Source of the DNA: Amphiprion ocellaris
Taxonomy: Eukaryota; Chordata; Actinopteri; Pomacentridae
DNA length: 64,000 nt
Direction: 5' to 3'
NCBI RefSeq assembly: GCF_022539595.1
Contig: NC_072776.1
Location: 18,181,796-18,245,795, forward strand
Position numbers and translations under genes: made by a program. Below are positions 23,806-35,734 of the stretch, in pieces. Below the pieces are notes generated by a model, which made no database searches, was not told the DNA's origin, and saw nothing but the letters and a program-made list of their open reading frames with translations. Every line of letters begins with the position of its first letter. The first letter of the stretch is position 1.

Positions 23806-25112
23806 TATATGGCTATTGGCACTATCTGACTCACTAATGGCTTCTTAGATGTTTTGAGGAATGCATTTTTTTTTTTGTTTTTTTTATAGAATCTGGTTCA
23901 AGCTAATTTTTCATTTTTAAATGAGACATATAGATTAAATTGATCTTGATGAATATTTCAATTATAGCATTAGATGTAGTTACTTTTCTCACATAAAGAG
24001 CCCCGATAAGTAGTTTAAGGCCTGTCATAAAGTTTATAATCTGATGATTGTTTTATATTATTGAGGCAACATAACTCTTAAACCCACTGACAGGGTTTGG
24101 GGTTCAGAGGGCTACACTTGCTCAGACGTAACTTTACATTGTTACTTCCTTTAGAATGTCCTTGCCTCTTTCTCCACTCTCCTCCTGACAGAGGAAGCAA
24201 CAGAGTGACAAAAGGATGAAATTTTCAATATGCATTCAATATTTCACGGTAGTTTCATCAGCAAATTTACCAAGTCACAGCATTTAATGATTTCAGCTGC
24301 ATTTATATTTTATTTTCTTTACAGATCATTTATTTTTATATTTAATTAACTGCTGCTTGCCTGTCCTGCATAGTGGTGTTTTCTTTCCCTGTACCTCCAC
24401 TTATTAATCAGATGTGGACACAGTCTTTCCTGTAGCATTGACACCTGATTTATGTAGTGATTTATATAGTGACACTGTATAGCAACTCTGACAGAAGTCT
24501 GCAGCATGAGACTGACCTGATGAAACTTGAAAGAAGAGATGGCGTAAAATAAAAGGAACAAAGACACCCACATCCATGTACGCATAAGTTCTCTTCTCAG
24601 CAGAGCAATTTAACAGCAGACAAATGCCCAGACTCAGCCAAACAATGGATCTCACAGTGGAAACACACACCGAGGCTGTATCGGCTCTGATTTTCATCTT
24701 CTGTGGATTGATTGTGTCTTGTCTTTGAAGTATAAAGATCTCCAACCTCTTGCCTTGTGTTTTTGTCCCCCCTCTCGCTCTGTGTTGGTGTGGAAAATGT
24801 CCCTGCTGAAATTCATAAGAGCAGGCTTGTTTATATCATGACAGAGAAAGTAAACAGAAGCTCCACTTTGGAGAGGCAGACCACTCTCTTGACAAGTGGC
24901 CTTAATGCTCAAGAGTGGCAAGACGTGATGAACTCTCACTCCTTTTATAGTTCAAAGACTGTCTGCTCTTTGTGACAGTAGAGTTTTTCAGCCTGATGAT
25001 CTTCGTAAAAATCAGCTGACACCCCCGACATCCCTATCAATATCTAACTAGCCTTCCTTAGCGGTTCTCTCTCCCTCCTCGTCTTTGTTGTGTGTCTGTT
25101 TGTGTGTTGCAG
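23806..25112. other. Non-coding, 3' end is intron before an exon
   Basis: No exon recognised until a long pyrimidine-rich tract (25056-25110) leading to AG at 25111-25112. Confidence 0.45.
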
Positions 25113-25250
25113 GCAGCAGTGGTGACAGCTGTGCTGGAGTCAGAGCAGAGATCCACCAGTTACAATCACTTCCATGATCAAGACCTCGACAAATACCCAG
25201 CTCTGCCTCTTCCACTCTACCAGATCGTTGACTTTGCCACCAGTCAGTGA
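25113..25250 (+). CDS. Unidentified terminal coding exon (45 codons)
   Basis: A strong acceptor (pyrimidine tract of about 55 nt, TTGCAG) opens a single uninterrupted frame of exactly 45 codons, beginning AAVVTAVLESEQ and ending LYQIVDFATSQ before TGA; both other frames close within it. An AATAAA with a GT-rich downstream region follows 300 nt later, so it has all marks of a 3' terminal exon. The predicted tail is mixed polar with a KYPALPLPLYQ segment, has no cysteine and no membrane segment. I do not recognise the family. It is phase 0, whereas RAMP1's last exon requires phase 2, so it is not an in-frame alternative RAMP1 ending. Upstream exons were not found between 18 and 25 kb; they may lie farther left, which would nest RAMP1 inside an intron. 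Confidence 0.6.
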   Translation, partial: AAVVTAVLESEQRSTSYNHFHDQDLDKYPALPLPLYQIVDFATSQ

Positions 25251-25549
25251 AACCATGCTTCAAGCTAAAATAGACCAGTTTTTGCTATCTAGCATTCTGT
25301 CCTGGCTGCTTGTTTTTTTTCCCCAACTCCTCCATTTAGCTGGTTGTCCTTTCTTTCTCTACATGGAGCCCAGCACTAGTCAACTCCTGTGGTGCTCACT
25401 CTAAACTGGCCTTTCACCTCAGCTCCAGACCTCAGTTCCCCTCCAGCCTGGTACCTCCTGCTCTCAGGATCCCTCTCTGGCTGGCTGGCTCCTCTCAACA
25501 AACCCTCTGCTCTGTTTGGTTGAACTTCCAGCACGCCACCATTCTTGAC

Positions 25550-25555
25550 AATAAA
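25550..25555 (+). terminator. Poly(A) signal AATAAA of the 25113 exon
   Basis: Canonical hexamer followed after about 20 nt by 'cccttgtttgtgtctgctt', a good GU-rich downstream element. It sits 300 nt after the TGA. Confidence 0.7.
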
Positions 25556-25619
25556 CACATTTAGCTTCAACCAGTCTTCCCTTGTTTGTGTCTGCTTCTC
25601 TGTTCAGCAAGTGATGCCA

Positions 25620-25905
25620 CTTGTGGCTGCACAGTGGTTCTGTGGTTAGCGCTTTCTCCTTGGAGCTAGAACACCCCTGGTTTGTGTCCCAGCCTGGGTC
25701 TGAGATCTTTCTGCATGGAGTTTGCATGCTGTCTCTGTGCATGTGTGGGTTTTCTGTGGGTTTTCCAGCTTCCAACATGCTCAGGTTAATTGGTGATTCT
25801 AAATTGTCTGTAGGTGTGAATGTGAGTGTGCTTGTTTGTCTCTATGTGTAGCCCTGTGATAGACTTGTGACCTGTCCAGGTGTCTCCTGGAAGGTGAGTA
25901 GTCAC
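25620..25905 (+). mobile_element. SINE-like element with tRNA-like head
   Basis: Starts with a tRNA-like region: 'gtggttagcgctttctcc' as the A-box side and 'ggtttgtgtcccagc' as a degenerate B-box. It continues into the body shared with 346-582: 'gagtttgcatg', 'ggttaattggt', 'ctaaattgtctgtagg', 'gacctgtccagg'. Simple 'aatgaataaatgaa' repeats follow its 3' end. Confidence 0.7.
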
Positions 25906-26505
25906 CTTGGTAATGAATAAATGAAAACTGTATGAATAATGGTGAATGGAAATAAATAAAATTACATTTCTTTGAAAACATGACTGTGAATGCAATTTAG
26001 TTGTAGTGACATATTTTTTGGGATACAGAGTTGAAATAAAAACACATTCCAAAACACACATGGCCCATTTAGTCAGTATTTCAGAGCTTTCAGTTATATT
26101 GTACAATCAATATCAATATTGGTCTCATACTGAGTAAAGCATTTGTCATTTTAACACAAACCGATTTGCTGAGCTGCACAATTTGTTGCCTGTGTAAAGG
26201 CAACTTTAGTTAAACTGTTCGGCCAGAAAGAGTCTATTACATATCACAGTGTGTAATAAGGAATACCACACTATGCGAGTGATTTCGCCATGATTTCTAC
26301 AGTCTGAACCTCTCTATTTTCTCAGCTGTAAACACCTGCATTTGCTGTGAGTACTGCCACAAAAATTAAACTAGTCTTTAGCAAACAACAGAAATGAACG
26401 TCTTCTCCATTGACTTCACAATTCCGTTTCATTTTCTCACAAAAATTATTATCTCTACTGATGATGCAGTGTCTCCAACCAGGTAGAGGAGGAGGATGTT
26501 GGCAG
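25906..26505. other. Non-coding, nothing recognised
   Basis: No supported feature. Low-complexity A/T near 25915-25990. Confidence 0.4.
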
Positions 26506-26665
26506 GAGGCAACGGGGAATACTGTGCCTTTTGAAACTAATTAGCAAGCAAACTATGCTTGAAACCTCAGAAATTACTTATGAGGTCATTGGTGTGGGAT
26601 GCACACTGACACTAAAGTCTTTGTAGAAACATTTCTCTCTTAGATTTCACATAACGGAGCGGAAG
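26506..26665 (+). repeat. Repeat family D, copy 1
   Basis: 'tgccttttgaaactaatta' and 'cttagattt' with an intervening 'tttgtagaaa' recur in the same order and spacing at 31070-31215. Confidence 0.6.
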
Positions 26666-27949
26666 GCGGAATCATTCTCAAATTTGAGTTTAGATGGTGC
26701 AATGAATGCAGAGTGAATCATACTGCAATGATGTAAATCGACAATTAGCATATCAGAGAAGATGTATCATCAGCTTGCCTTTCTTATTTTGAAAATGCAG
26801 AAAGACTTTTTAAAGCCTCAGCTATAGTGATCACAAACAGTGGTGCTTATGAAATACCATGGCAGCTAAAGTATTCTTCATCATTTCATGTCATGTTCTG
26901 ATTGCTACTGTCATGGACCAGGTGTGTGTAGGAGTTAGCTACCAATGGGAAAACAGCTCTCTTCATTTTAAATATACAAAAATGTATCACTGCATCTTAG
27001 CGAGGAATATAATTTAATGTTTCCTGCAGTCACAATCCATCTAGTTAACAGCTGTGAGGAGGTAAATAAGAGGAAGCAAAAAAGGAGGGGAGAATATGTA
27101 GCAAGAGAGTACTGAGACTGTTTCTACTCGCCTCCTACTGTCCTCTTGTGTTCATAACATAATGTCCTTTACAGATGTCTGCTGGTCATGTTAATACATG
27201 TCAGTTTCAATGCCTGGAACTCAGTTCCTCCCGTTCCCATGTGGCTCTGGTGTATTTCTGTCTTGTTCACAATCTCCCTGCGGAACCTCAAGCAACATTT
27301 CAATCTGCCAACAGGCAGCCTGGGAGATAAGACCCTAACAAGCAGTGCCCAAAAAAGTAAGTTTACTTCTCAAAGTTTTCTTGTGATTCAATGAGAAAAA
27401 GTCCAGTTTGCGATTGTGACACTATGGTTTCAAACCTGTCCTTCAGTAATTTCCATCTTTGTTTCATCTATGTGGATAAAATAAATCATATGGTAACATA
27501 AAGCAAGGTACCAGGTGGATATTCTGTGGTGCATAGGTCTTGATTAGTGCAGGGCCATGCAGTGGAAATGTATCATCTCATCACATTAAGCAGCTTCATC
27601 AGAGCAGTCTCACGCTCTGCACTCTGAAGCCAATAGTTGTCTGTCTCCAGAGACAGAGAGGGAGAAACAGGGGAGAGTGAGGGGGGTGTAGCGGAGACAG
27701 ATGGTGGGAGGGAGGAAATGAAGGAGAAGGATGTGTTTAAAAAAATCCATTCAAAGCAGGAGGAAGTGCTTGAAGGAAGAGTCCTCCGGTCATTGATTAA
27801 ACTCCTAAAAATTCATCTACCACCGTTTGAATATTTGCAACTACAAAGATCTGCCCCCGTGGCGGGTATGTAAAATTTACATATTCAGGTTTTATCTATT
27901 GTAAAAATAATCCCTTGCCTTCCTCAAAATGGATTAGATGGAACACTTT
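26666..27949. other. Non-coding with purine-rich tract
   Basis: 27640-27735 is a G/A-rich strand (GAGA and GGGAG repeats), a possible triplex or GAGA-factor site. Short frames across it are compositional artefacts. Confidence 0.45.
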
Positions 27950-28254
27950 ATACACTCCCCTCTGCCACTTGCTGCAGCTCAAGCACACCAGTTCACCTAC
28001 AAATCTGCTGAAACACTGTAAAACTACTCTCTATTACACAACGGCAGGTTGTACTTCAGCCAAACCAATTCTGACGAATAACAATGATACGGAAAGTCCC
28101 ACCCTGCAAGTCAACAGGATTTGCTTCATTTGTTTGTTACATGTGAAACACCACGAGTCTGACTGCAGTTTCAAGACGGAAATACCAGCCATGGCCATGA
28201 CTGTTTTTTTCACTCATAAGGTGTCTTCTAGAATGTAAAAAACACAATGTGGGC
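27950..28254 (+). repeat. Composite repeat B, left part, copy 2
   Basis: Collinear with 21620-21939. Both are followed directly by the same MITE, so the pair behaves as one composite unit. Confidence 0.7.
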
Positions 28255-28559
28255 ATGTGACAAATATAAAAAAACAAACTAGGGGGTATTAAAAAACAAG
28301 GGTTATCTAATCATCAATTATCCTTTCAACACCATTAGCTAACATAATGTAGCATTAGAACACAGGAGTGATGGTTGCTGGAAATGGACCCCTATGTAGA
28401 TATTCCATTAAAAATCAGTTTCCAGCTAGAATAGTCATTTACAACATTAACAATGTCTAGACTGTATTTCTGATTAATTTAATGTTCACTGAAGAAAATG
28501 CTTTTCTTTCAAAAATAAAGACATTTCTAAGTGATCCCAAACTTTTGAATGGTAGTGTA
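28255..28559. mobile_element. Tc1/mariner-type MITE, copy 2, left end deleted
   Basis: From 'taatcatcaattatcc' (about 28308) onward it matches 22049-22309 nearly base for base and ends with the same terminus, 'ttttgaatggtagtgta'. The left inverted repeat and about 60 bp of interior are missing. Confidence 0.8.
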
Positions 28560-29654
28560 CCTGATATTCGTGTTCAGCTGCAAGCTTTCTCCCAAAGAAC
28601 TATTTTAAAGTTTGACCATAACTGACTGACAAAGGCTGTTGCAAAATCAGACAGGTTGAACTGAAAAGTGTAATTACCCTCTCTCAGCTGAAAACAGCAG
28701 TAGTAGGAAACAGTATTGTCACTGACAGGATAAGAGTACACCTGCTGATTCATGCAATTATCAAGTCAGTCGATCATTTAGCAGCAGGCTCGTGCATAAA
28801 AACCTGCAGATACAGTTCAGGAGCTTTGGTTCCTGTTCAAATTAAACATCCCAATGGGAAAATATTTGATCTCAAAGACTTGTAGTGTAACTCTTAATGC
28901 CAGACAAGCTAATCTGAGTATTTCTGAAACTGTGGATCTCCTGGGATTTTTACGCTCAAGAGTCTCTGAAGTTCAATCAGAATGGACTCCACTGTAGTTC
29001 TGCAGAGGGAACACTGGGAATGTTGACAATAAAGAGGAGAATGGCCAGACTAGGTGGGGATAACAGGATGGCCATAGTAAGTCAGATAACGAGTCTTTAT
29101 GGTTTTGATGACAAGCTGCACCTTGACGTAGATGAGCTAACAGCAGAAGATCATATCGGGTTCCAGTCCTGTCAGCCAGGAGCAGAAATCTGAGACTGGA
29201 GTTGACTGTGTGGGGACTGTTGTCTTGGCACACTTTGTATCCCGTAACACTAATCAATTGTTGTTTGATGCTGCTAAACATGTTTCTCCCTGTATGGCCA
29301 CAAAAGTTATGATCTTCAATGGCTACTTTTGGCATGATAATGTACTAGTCACAAAGCTTCATGATCACAATAATGAGTTTAGTGTATGAGCTCTCAACCA
29401 GAACTGAACAGAATCCAACAGAACACCTTTACGATGTAGTAGACAGAAGGAGTAGTAATAGTAGAATGTGCAGCTGACAAATATGCAGAAATTATGCGAT
29501 GCAATTTTTTCAACACGGAGCAGAATTTCAAACGTATGTTTCCAACATCCTTTGGAATCCATAAAACCAGGAACGAGGCTGTTAATGAGAGCGAAAAGAG
29601 GACCTTCTCCCTGCATTAGTAAAATGTTCCCAATGAGGTGCTTCATAAGTTACA
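28560..29654. other. Non-coding, nothing recognised
   Basis: A 120-codon frame on the minus strand (28973-29335) has no domain or splice context. No other feature supported. Confidence 0.4.
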
Positions 29655-30618
29655 TACAGTGCCTGTTCAAAAAAAAGTTGCCATCTGGATTTAACTGAGC
29701 AAATAGGTAAGAGCCTTCCATTGGATAATTACTGCAGTGATGAATATGTTTCAGCTGCAACAACTTATTTTACCCTAGCTGATGCAGTGAGTAGCTTCTC
29801 ATTTCTTTAACAACCATGTTGGAAGACATATCCTGTGGTCATGGAAAGGATGTTAATCTGTCTCAGAAGGGTCAAATTATTGGCCTGCATCAAGCAAAGA
29901 AAACAACAAGGAGACTTCTGAAACTACTAAAATCAGGGTAAGAACCATCCACCACATTGCTAGAACCTGGAAGGATAGTGGTGAACCATCATCTCTGAGG
30001 AAAAAATGTGGCCAGAACAAACTCTGGGATGATCTTGATCGGAGATCAATTAAATTTTTGGTGAAATCACATCATAAGAAATCAACAGTAGCACTCACGG
30101 CTACGTTTAAAAGGGAAAGTTAGAGCATTTCTACGCGCGCAATGTGAAGGGAACTCCAGGGAGTAGGACTAAACAGCTGTGTAGCCCTAAGAAAACCATT
30201 GATCAGTGAGGCTAATCGGAAAAAAAAGAATTCCATTTGCTATGGGGCATAAAGATTGGAGAAATGGAATAAGGTCATGTGATCTGATAAGTCCAGATTT
30301 ACCCTGTTCCGAAATGATGGGTACATCAGGGTGAGAAGAGAGGCAGATGAAGGGATGCACTCATCATGGCTAGTGCCCAAAGAAGGAGGTCATTTGACTA
30401 TCTGAATATACTGAATGACCGGCTGGAGAAGACTTTGCATCCCATCATCAGTACAAGATCTTGGCAGAAAATTAATCCAACTTTGCACAGAAATCAATGC
30501 TGTGACATTGCAGAAGCTTTTCGAAATAATGCCACAGCGAATGAGTGCCATATTCAAAGCTAAAGGCAGTCCAACAAAATATTGGAGTGTGTGACTTTTT
30601 TGGGGGACAAGCAGTGTA
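29655..30618 (+). mobile_element. Tc1/mariner element, decayed, with both ends
   Basis: The left end 'tacagtgcctgttcaaaaaa' and the right end (reverse complement 'tacactgcttgtcccccaaa') are inverted repeats starting with TA. Between them the plus strand carries a broken transposase: LSQKGQIIGLHQAK-like N-terminal helices (about 29862-29905), a TWKDSGEPSSLRKK stretch (about 29967-30010) and a later PFAMGHKDW block (about 30235-30260). Stops and frameshifts separate the pieces, for example TAA at 29940-29942 or nearby. At about 0.96 kb it is shorter than intact Tc1 elements (1.3-1.6 kb). Non-functional. Confidence 0.8.
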
Positions 30619-31069
30619 TATGTATAAAAGTTTATTAATAATGTATGTTGGGTAAAATTTATTTAATAATTTTTTTTTTTTAAATTCAATATTAAATATG
30701 ACCCTGTGAGCTTTGAGACCAGTAGTAGGTTCATATAGTAATGTGTTAACCAGTGCATCCCTAGAATGCATTTTGTAAACATGGTTGTCATGTCTCAAGG
30801 AAAACACAAAGCATTTCAGTGAGGACCACAAAACAAACAAAAAAAAAATAGAAATGACATTCTTTACAAGAAACTCTAATATCAAATTTGCCTCAAAAAA
30901 GAGTTTGTTTTGTTGAGAACCTCTCTATGTTGAGGTTAAACTCACGTCAAGTATGGTTGGGGACCGTCATGATGTAGATAACAGTAACAGTGATGAGATG
31001 ATTGATACAGGTCCTGGATGATAATATGTCTTTTATCATTCTCTTCTCTCCGCATACATACTTTCGTTT
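30619..31069. other. Non-coding, nothing recognised
   Basis: A/T-rich flank of the Tc1 element. A 137-codon minus-strand frame (30472-30885) partly overlaps that element and shows no domain. Confidence 0.4.
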
Positions 31070-31215
31070 GCAGAAACCAATGGAAACGACTTTGCCTTTT
31101 GAAACTAATTAGAAAAAAACTATTCTTGAAAACTCATAAACTGCTTACGAGGTTGCAGCTGGCAGCAATGTTTTGTAGAAATATTTGTCTTTCTTAGATT
31201 TTACACATCAGTGTA
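31070..31215 (+). repeat. Repeat family D, copy 2
   Basis: See 26506-26665. Same orientation, about 4.6 kb away. Confidence 0.6.
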
Positions 31216-31739
31216 GAGTAGGGAGACATGTTTCCATTTTCAGAAATTTCAGCCATGAAATTCACCTTATTGAGGCAAAACAAGTCCTCTAAGAGACATA
31301 TTGTTTTCCAATGAGTGCTTAAAGTAAATGCACTGTTTTAGTGGAGTCATTGTTTCACTCATGTTTTCTTTCATTAACCATGGCAGTATAACAGCAATTC
31401 ACTGAACCGTGCAGTGCTGAAACAATGATATGCTGCTGAGTTTATTATGTTCATCTGTGAATAAAAGAAATGTGCTCTCAGGTGGGACAATGCCGTAACG
31501 GCGTCTCCTCAAACACAAACATCTTTATGATCTATTTTGACTTTGGATATGAGCCTGTCACTTCCACCATGCATTTAATTTTGCTTTTTCTTCTCCTTCC
31601 CTTTACTGTGTGTTACAGTTTTTAAGATCCCCTTTGCTATGGGAACAACACCAATCTCCAAGCAGAAACCTACACACTGGAAATATAAAGTTTTGCCAAA
31701 GATTCTGAAGTGCAACAAGGCTGGCTACTTTGTTTTTTC
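31216..31739. other. Non-coding, nothing recognised
   Basis: No supported feature. Confidence 0.4.
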
Positions 31740-31960
31740 GCTGAATCATCCATTTTATTGACAACCAAAACAATCCCTCTGTCACTATAATTACAGGGGC
31801 ACCATCACTGCATCCTGGGCTAAGCACCTTCCAACATGATTCTGATTGGTTTAAAGAAATGCATAAACAATAGAGAGTTTTTTTCCACCTATAGCTGAAT
31901 GATGAGGTGTTGTCAGACCATTCTCCAGCACTGATACGGCTGTGGAGATACATCTATTTA
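31740..31960 (+). repeat. Teleost dispersed repeat (family G) fragment
   Basis: The 'attctgattggtttaaagaaatgc' region (about 31839-31862) and the 'tctccagcactgatacggctgtggag' region (about 31921-31946) correspond, from memory, to a frequent teleost repeat with the order 'gattgtgattggtttaaag' then a Cys/Arg-rich ending. Minus-strand open frames here are repeat-derived. Confidence 0.45.
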
Positions 31961-33502
31961 TAATCTGACACTTCTAGGTCCAAGCATTTACTTTTCTTAT
32001 GTTTGTGATCCCTGTTGCGTGTTCTGTTAAAACATGGAATTGTATTCCATTTCTTAAATGACCTTCCATCTTTAAGATCTGTGGCACCTAGCACATGGAG
32101 CGTCTAACCAAAATTGAAACCAGTTTTGAAAATGTCTGCACACATCAGTAACTGAGGACAGAGACTGTGCTTGCATGACATTCCATATATTTAAAAGGAT
32201 TCTGCATCAAAGCTGGTGAGAAAGCTCTTACATGATCACGGCATGACAGCTGGCGGTAGTTTTTAGTAACACATGATAAGGAAAGTCAGTCAGTTCACAT
32301 ATTGCTGCTGGATGTGTACAGTGGTGTTTGGATTTGCTCTTTTATATTTCCATAATGTTGTTGTGAGTGGGCTGCATACTATGTTTGATATGTATGCGTT
32401 TGAATGCCTAAAAACCCCATGTTTGTGTCTGCTGACATGTTTTCTGCAAGCCTGCATGTACTTTCAGTCCAATGATTTAATCTTTTGTCACCATGCAGAG
32501 CAGTTTGATTTGCATTTGTATGAGAATGTGCCATGCAGCTGAACTGGAGCTACATTAGTTTTGTGACTGACAGAGTGATTCATTGCATGTCAGCGATCAG
32601 AACTCTGATTGTAAAAGTGCAACAATGGGAAAAATGCATGTTGATCTGACATTAATGTTCTGGTTGAACAAAGCAGAAGAATTGGAGCTTTATTTAATTA
32701 CAGCGATGCATTCATTGTTTCGACTTCTGTTTAAGTTGGCATGACTAAATGCATTAGTGTTTGTAGTCTGCCAAGCTAATCTCACAGCACAATGAAATGC
32801 CTCCCACAGCTGGAACAAGTGTGTGGGCAGCTTTTGAAGCAGAACAAAGGAAACAGAGAGGCACTTACTCTTAGACACACTATGAAGCATACATGGACAC
32901 GTGTGAGCCTACATGCATCTGCTCATTCACTGAACACACACACAGATTGACCTGAACATGCATATACGTTTACCATACATGCCGTCATAAAATTTTGCAG
33001 CCACTGAAAACAATAAACTGCACATCCTCTTTCACACATGGTGCATATGTGTCCATTTGTTTGTACCAAAGTGTTCAAAGCAGTGACTGCAGGCCGAGCA
33101 GTTAAGACAAACTTCATCACATAAGAAGCTGGTAGTATAAAATGACGTGCAGCAACAAAGAGGTACGTCTGTTTTGATTTTACCTTACCAACCTTAGGTT
33201 CCATCGATTGTCTGTCAGTCAAGCAAAAACAGTTTACCCCTCAGGTCTGCAATTGTTCAAACCCAGTTACTGACAAATGTAAAAGTTCCCCTCTGTATAA
33301 GCTTTGCTCTTGTGTTTCAACCCAAGCCAGCACATTGGCATACTGACAGCATTTATTTAAGTTTAATGAGTGTGATATTGTTCCCATGTGTGAATTTTCT
33401 TTGCGCTGTTGCATCGATCGTTACCGAGTGCTCACAGCATTGCAAGTCATGATCAGCAGCAGGTTATCTATAGACTTTTTTGCCCTCAGTTTTGCCTCTC
33501 AG
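31961..33502. other. Non-coding, nothing recognised
   Basis: No exon or repeat family supported on either strand. Confidence 0.4.
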
Positions 33503-33865
33503 ATTATACAGCGATCAGGCATAACATCATGACCACCTGCCTAATATTGTATCAGTCTCCTTTATGCTGCTAAAACTCCTCTGACCCAGTGGGGCATGGA
33601 TAGAGGACCTCTGGGGATGTCCTGTGGTGCCGGGATGGTGGCAGTGAATTCTATGGGTCCTGTGGGTTGCAGGGTGGGACCTACCTGGATCAGGCTTATC
33701 CTGGCATATCCTGATGCTCAAGAAGATTTGTATCTGGGGAGTGTGGAACCCGGGTGAACACCTTGCCTCTGCTGTGTTAACTCCTGAGCAGTTTTTGTGG
33801 TATGTCAGAGTGCATTACCCTGCTGAGGACTGCTGTTGCCATGAGGTGGTGAGGGATTGGGGGGT
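33503..33865 (+). repeat. Repeat family A, copy 2 (DNA-transposon-like)
   Basis: Begins with 'gatcaggcataacat' and 'gaccacctgcctaatattg', the usual left terminus of a teleost family whose right terminus is its near complement (memory). It aligns with 60575-60900 through 'gacctctg', 'gatcaggctt', 'ctgatgctc' and 'tttttg'. Its right half is absent; an LTR-like sequence begins right after. Confidence 0.7.
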
Positions 33866-33879
33866 TTCTTGACCTGCGA

Positions 33880-34351
33880 TGTTTTGCTGGTGTTGGAGCT
33901 CGATCCCAGTCTACCAGCAAAATAAACTATGTGTGAGATAGCTCCTGCGCGTTCATTGGATGAAGCAATTAGGAGAAGATAATTAGGTCTCACTATGAAT
34001 ATTTATTTAACAAAAGATTGAATATAACAGAACAGAATTCTGGGTCCAGACTCCTTTCCCTAACAGCAACAGAGACACTGTTAATTCATGAAGTCTGACT
34101 ACGCCTAGTTCCACCCTGACCCAGACTTATATACTACTACAAAATCATGCAAGCTTTTTTGGTGTCTTCTCCCTCTGATTGGCTTCTTCTCTCATCCTGT
34201 ATCCGCTCATGCACGGCTCATGACCACGCTCCTGTTCTCCTTCTCACCTCAGGGTGGGGGCAACCCTTCCCCTGAACCACTGAGCAGGACCCTGTTCGTT
34301 TCTCCCTCTGTTTATTTTAGACTCGGGTGCTCACAGTGTCAGGGCCGCACA
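33880..34351 (-). mobile_element. Probable solo LTR of an endogenous retroelement
   Basis: About 472 bp bounded by TG...CA. On the minus strand it has a CCAAT-type box ('ccaatcagag', about 34172-34181), a TATA box TATATAAG (34127-34134), then about 125 nt later AATAAA (34002-34007) and a short U5, the order expected of U3-R-U5. No gag, pol or env sequence, primer-binding site or partner LTR is seen nearby, so recombination to a solo LTR is likely. No clean target duplication (flanks GCGA and GTGA differ), and boundaries are approximate. Confidence 0.55.
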
Positions 34352-34531
34352 GTGAAATTTCCCTCAGAACCAGTAAGAATGTAAATTGCTGAAGAAATGA
34401 GATGCAGCTTGGAAACAGCGAGGATCAGCCAGCGAGGCGGATGATGTTCACACACTGTTTACTGAGCGATGGGAGAGGAAAGACAGAGCAGCAGCAGGGA
34501 AACAAGCAGCTGGCACCAAACGCCCACCAGG
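34352..34531. other. Non-coding flank between LTR and CA repeat
   Basis: No feature recognised. Confidence 0.4.
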
Positions 34532-34606
34532 TCACACACACACACACACACACAGGCAGATGGACGGAGCAAACACACACACATACACACACACATACAC
34601 ACATGT
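34532..34606. repeat. Compound (CA)n microsatellite
   Basis: (CA)11 at 34532-34554, a 16-bp break, then interrupted (CA)/(CATA) to about 34606. Confidence 0.95.
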
Positions 34607-35734
34607 ACAGCCAATTAGGGAACAAAGACGAATCTTTGACATCTGATCCATCTCTTAATGTCTAGCTTCAGGGCTGACTGACATTAACACTAATCACTGA
34701 TGTTTCATCCCCACAAAATACCCAGATCAACCTGTCCGTCATTTGTAGATATACGGTGAACGTTATCAGCCCATTAAAGCTAGTGCATGCAAAAGAAGAC
34801 GAGAAAGAAGTGAAATAGCACAAGAACAATGCTACTGCCATTAAGGAGAGGAATGTTTTATTACATAGCTGCCATAATAAAAAGATAATAACCTGATCTG
34901 CATGTCAGCAGAGAGTGAGAGGGTGAGCATGAGGGGGAGGTAATGATGCAAGGAGAGGGTTTTTAAATTTGCGTTGTGCTAAATAACTCTGCTCTGAGGT
35001 AACCCTTCACCCCACACCGCCCTCTAACACATGCACACGCACACACACAGTTCAGTCAGAGTGGATGCTGAGGGTGACAAATACAAATTACATTCTCTGA
35101 TTATCTTCTCTGGTACACTGGTTTCACTGTGCATCTGGGGATTGAATTATTGCATCTGCTATCATGGGGGAAAAAATGACATGCAAAGCGAATGTGAGTT
35201 TGACTGGGGGAAGAGAGGTATTAAACTTCAGTTTGACAGTATTTACACTTAAGATAAACATAAGCTTAATTGCCTTCAGTTTTCACTTTTTATACAGACA
35301 CACACTCTCACACAGCAGGATGATATGTGTGGATGATTGCTTGATCCAATTGTTGATTATGTGACACAATCCAGGGTTTTTCTGTTCTTCACGGCTGGCT
35401 TCAACTTGATCAGAAACTGTTGTTAGATAACATGTTGTTAAAACCAGTAGAATGCAGCTTATACACAGATAGCAGAGCCTAACAGCATAATACTAAATAA
35501 CACGCCTCAAAGGGCAAATAAAAAAGAAGGACAAATTTATTTAAACATAAAATGCATCATTGGTTTTCCACAGTTATGTAAATACTGATTATTTTATTAG
35601 GACATTTTAATGTAAAATTAGTCATTTTAAAGGCATGGAATGTGTCTTGATAAATTCTGTGTGCCTGAAAAGAATCAATTCATTTCAGTGACATGTCAAT
35701 GGCAGGAAATATGCCATTGAGATCGAGGCAACAG
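34607..35734. other. Non-coding, nothing recognised
   Basis: Short CA-rich tract at 35030-35050; otherwise no supported feature. Confidence 0.4.

Noticed and set aside
30472..30885. 137-codon minus-strand frame
   Set aside because: Partly antisense to the decayed Tc1 element; rest is AT-rich sequence without motif.
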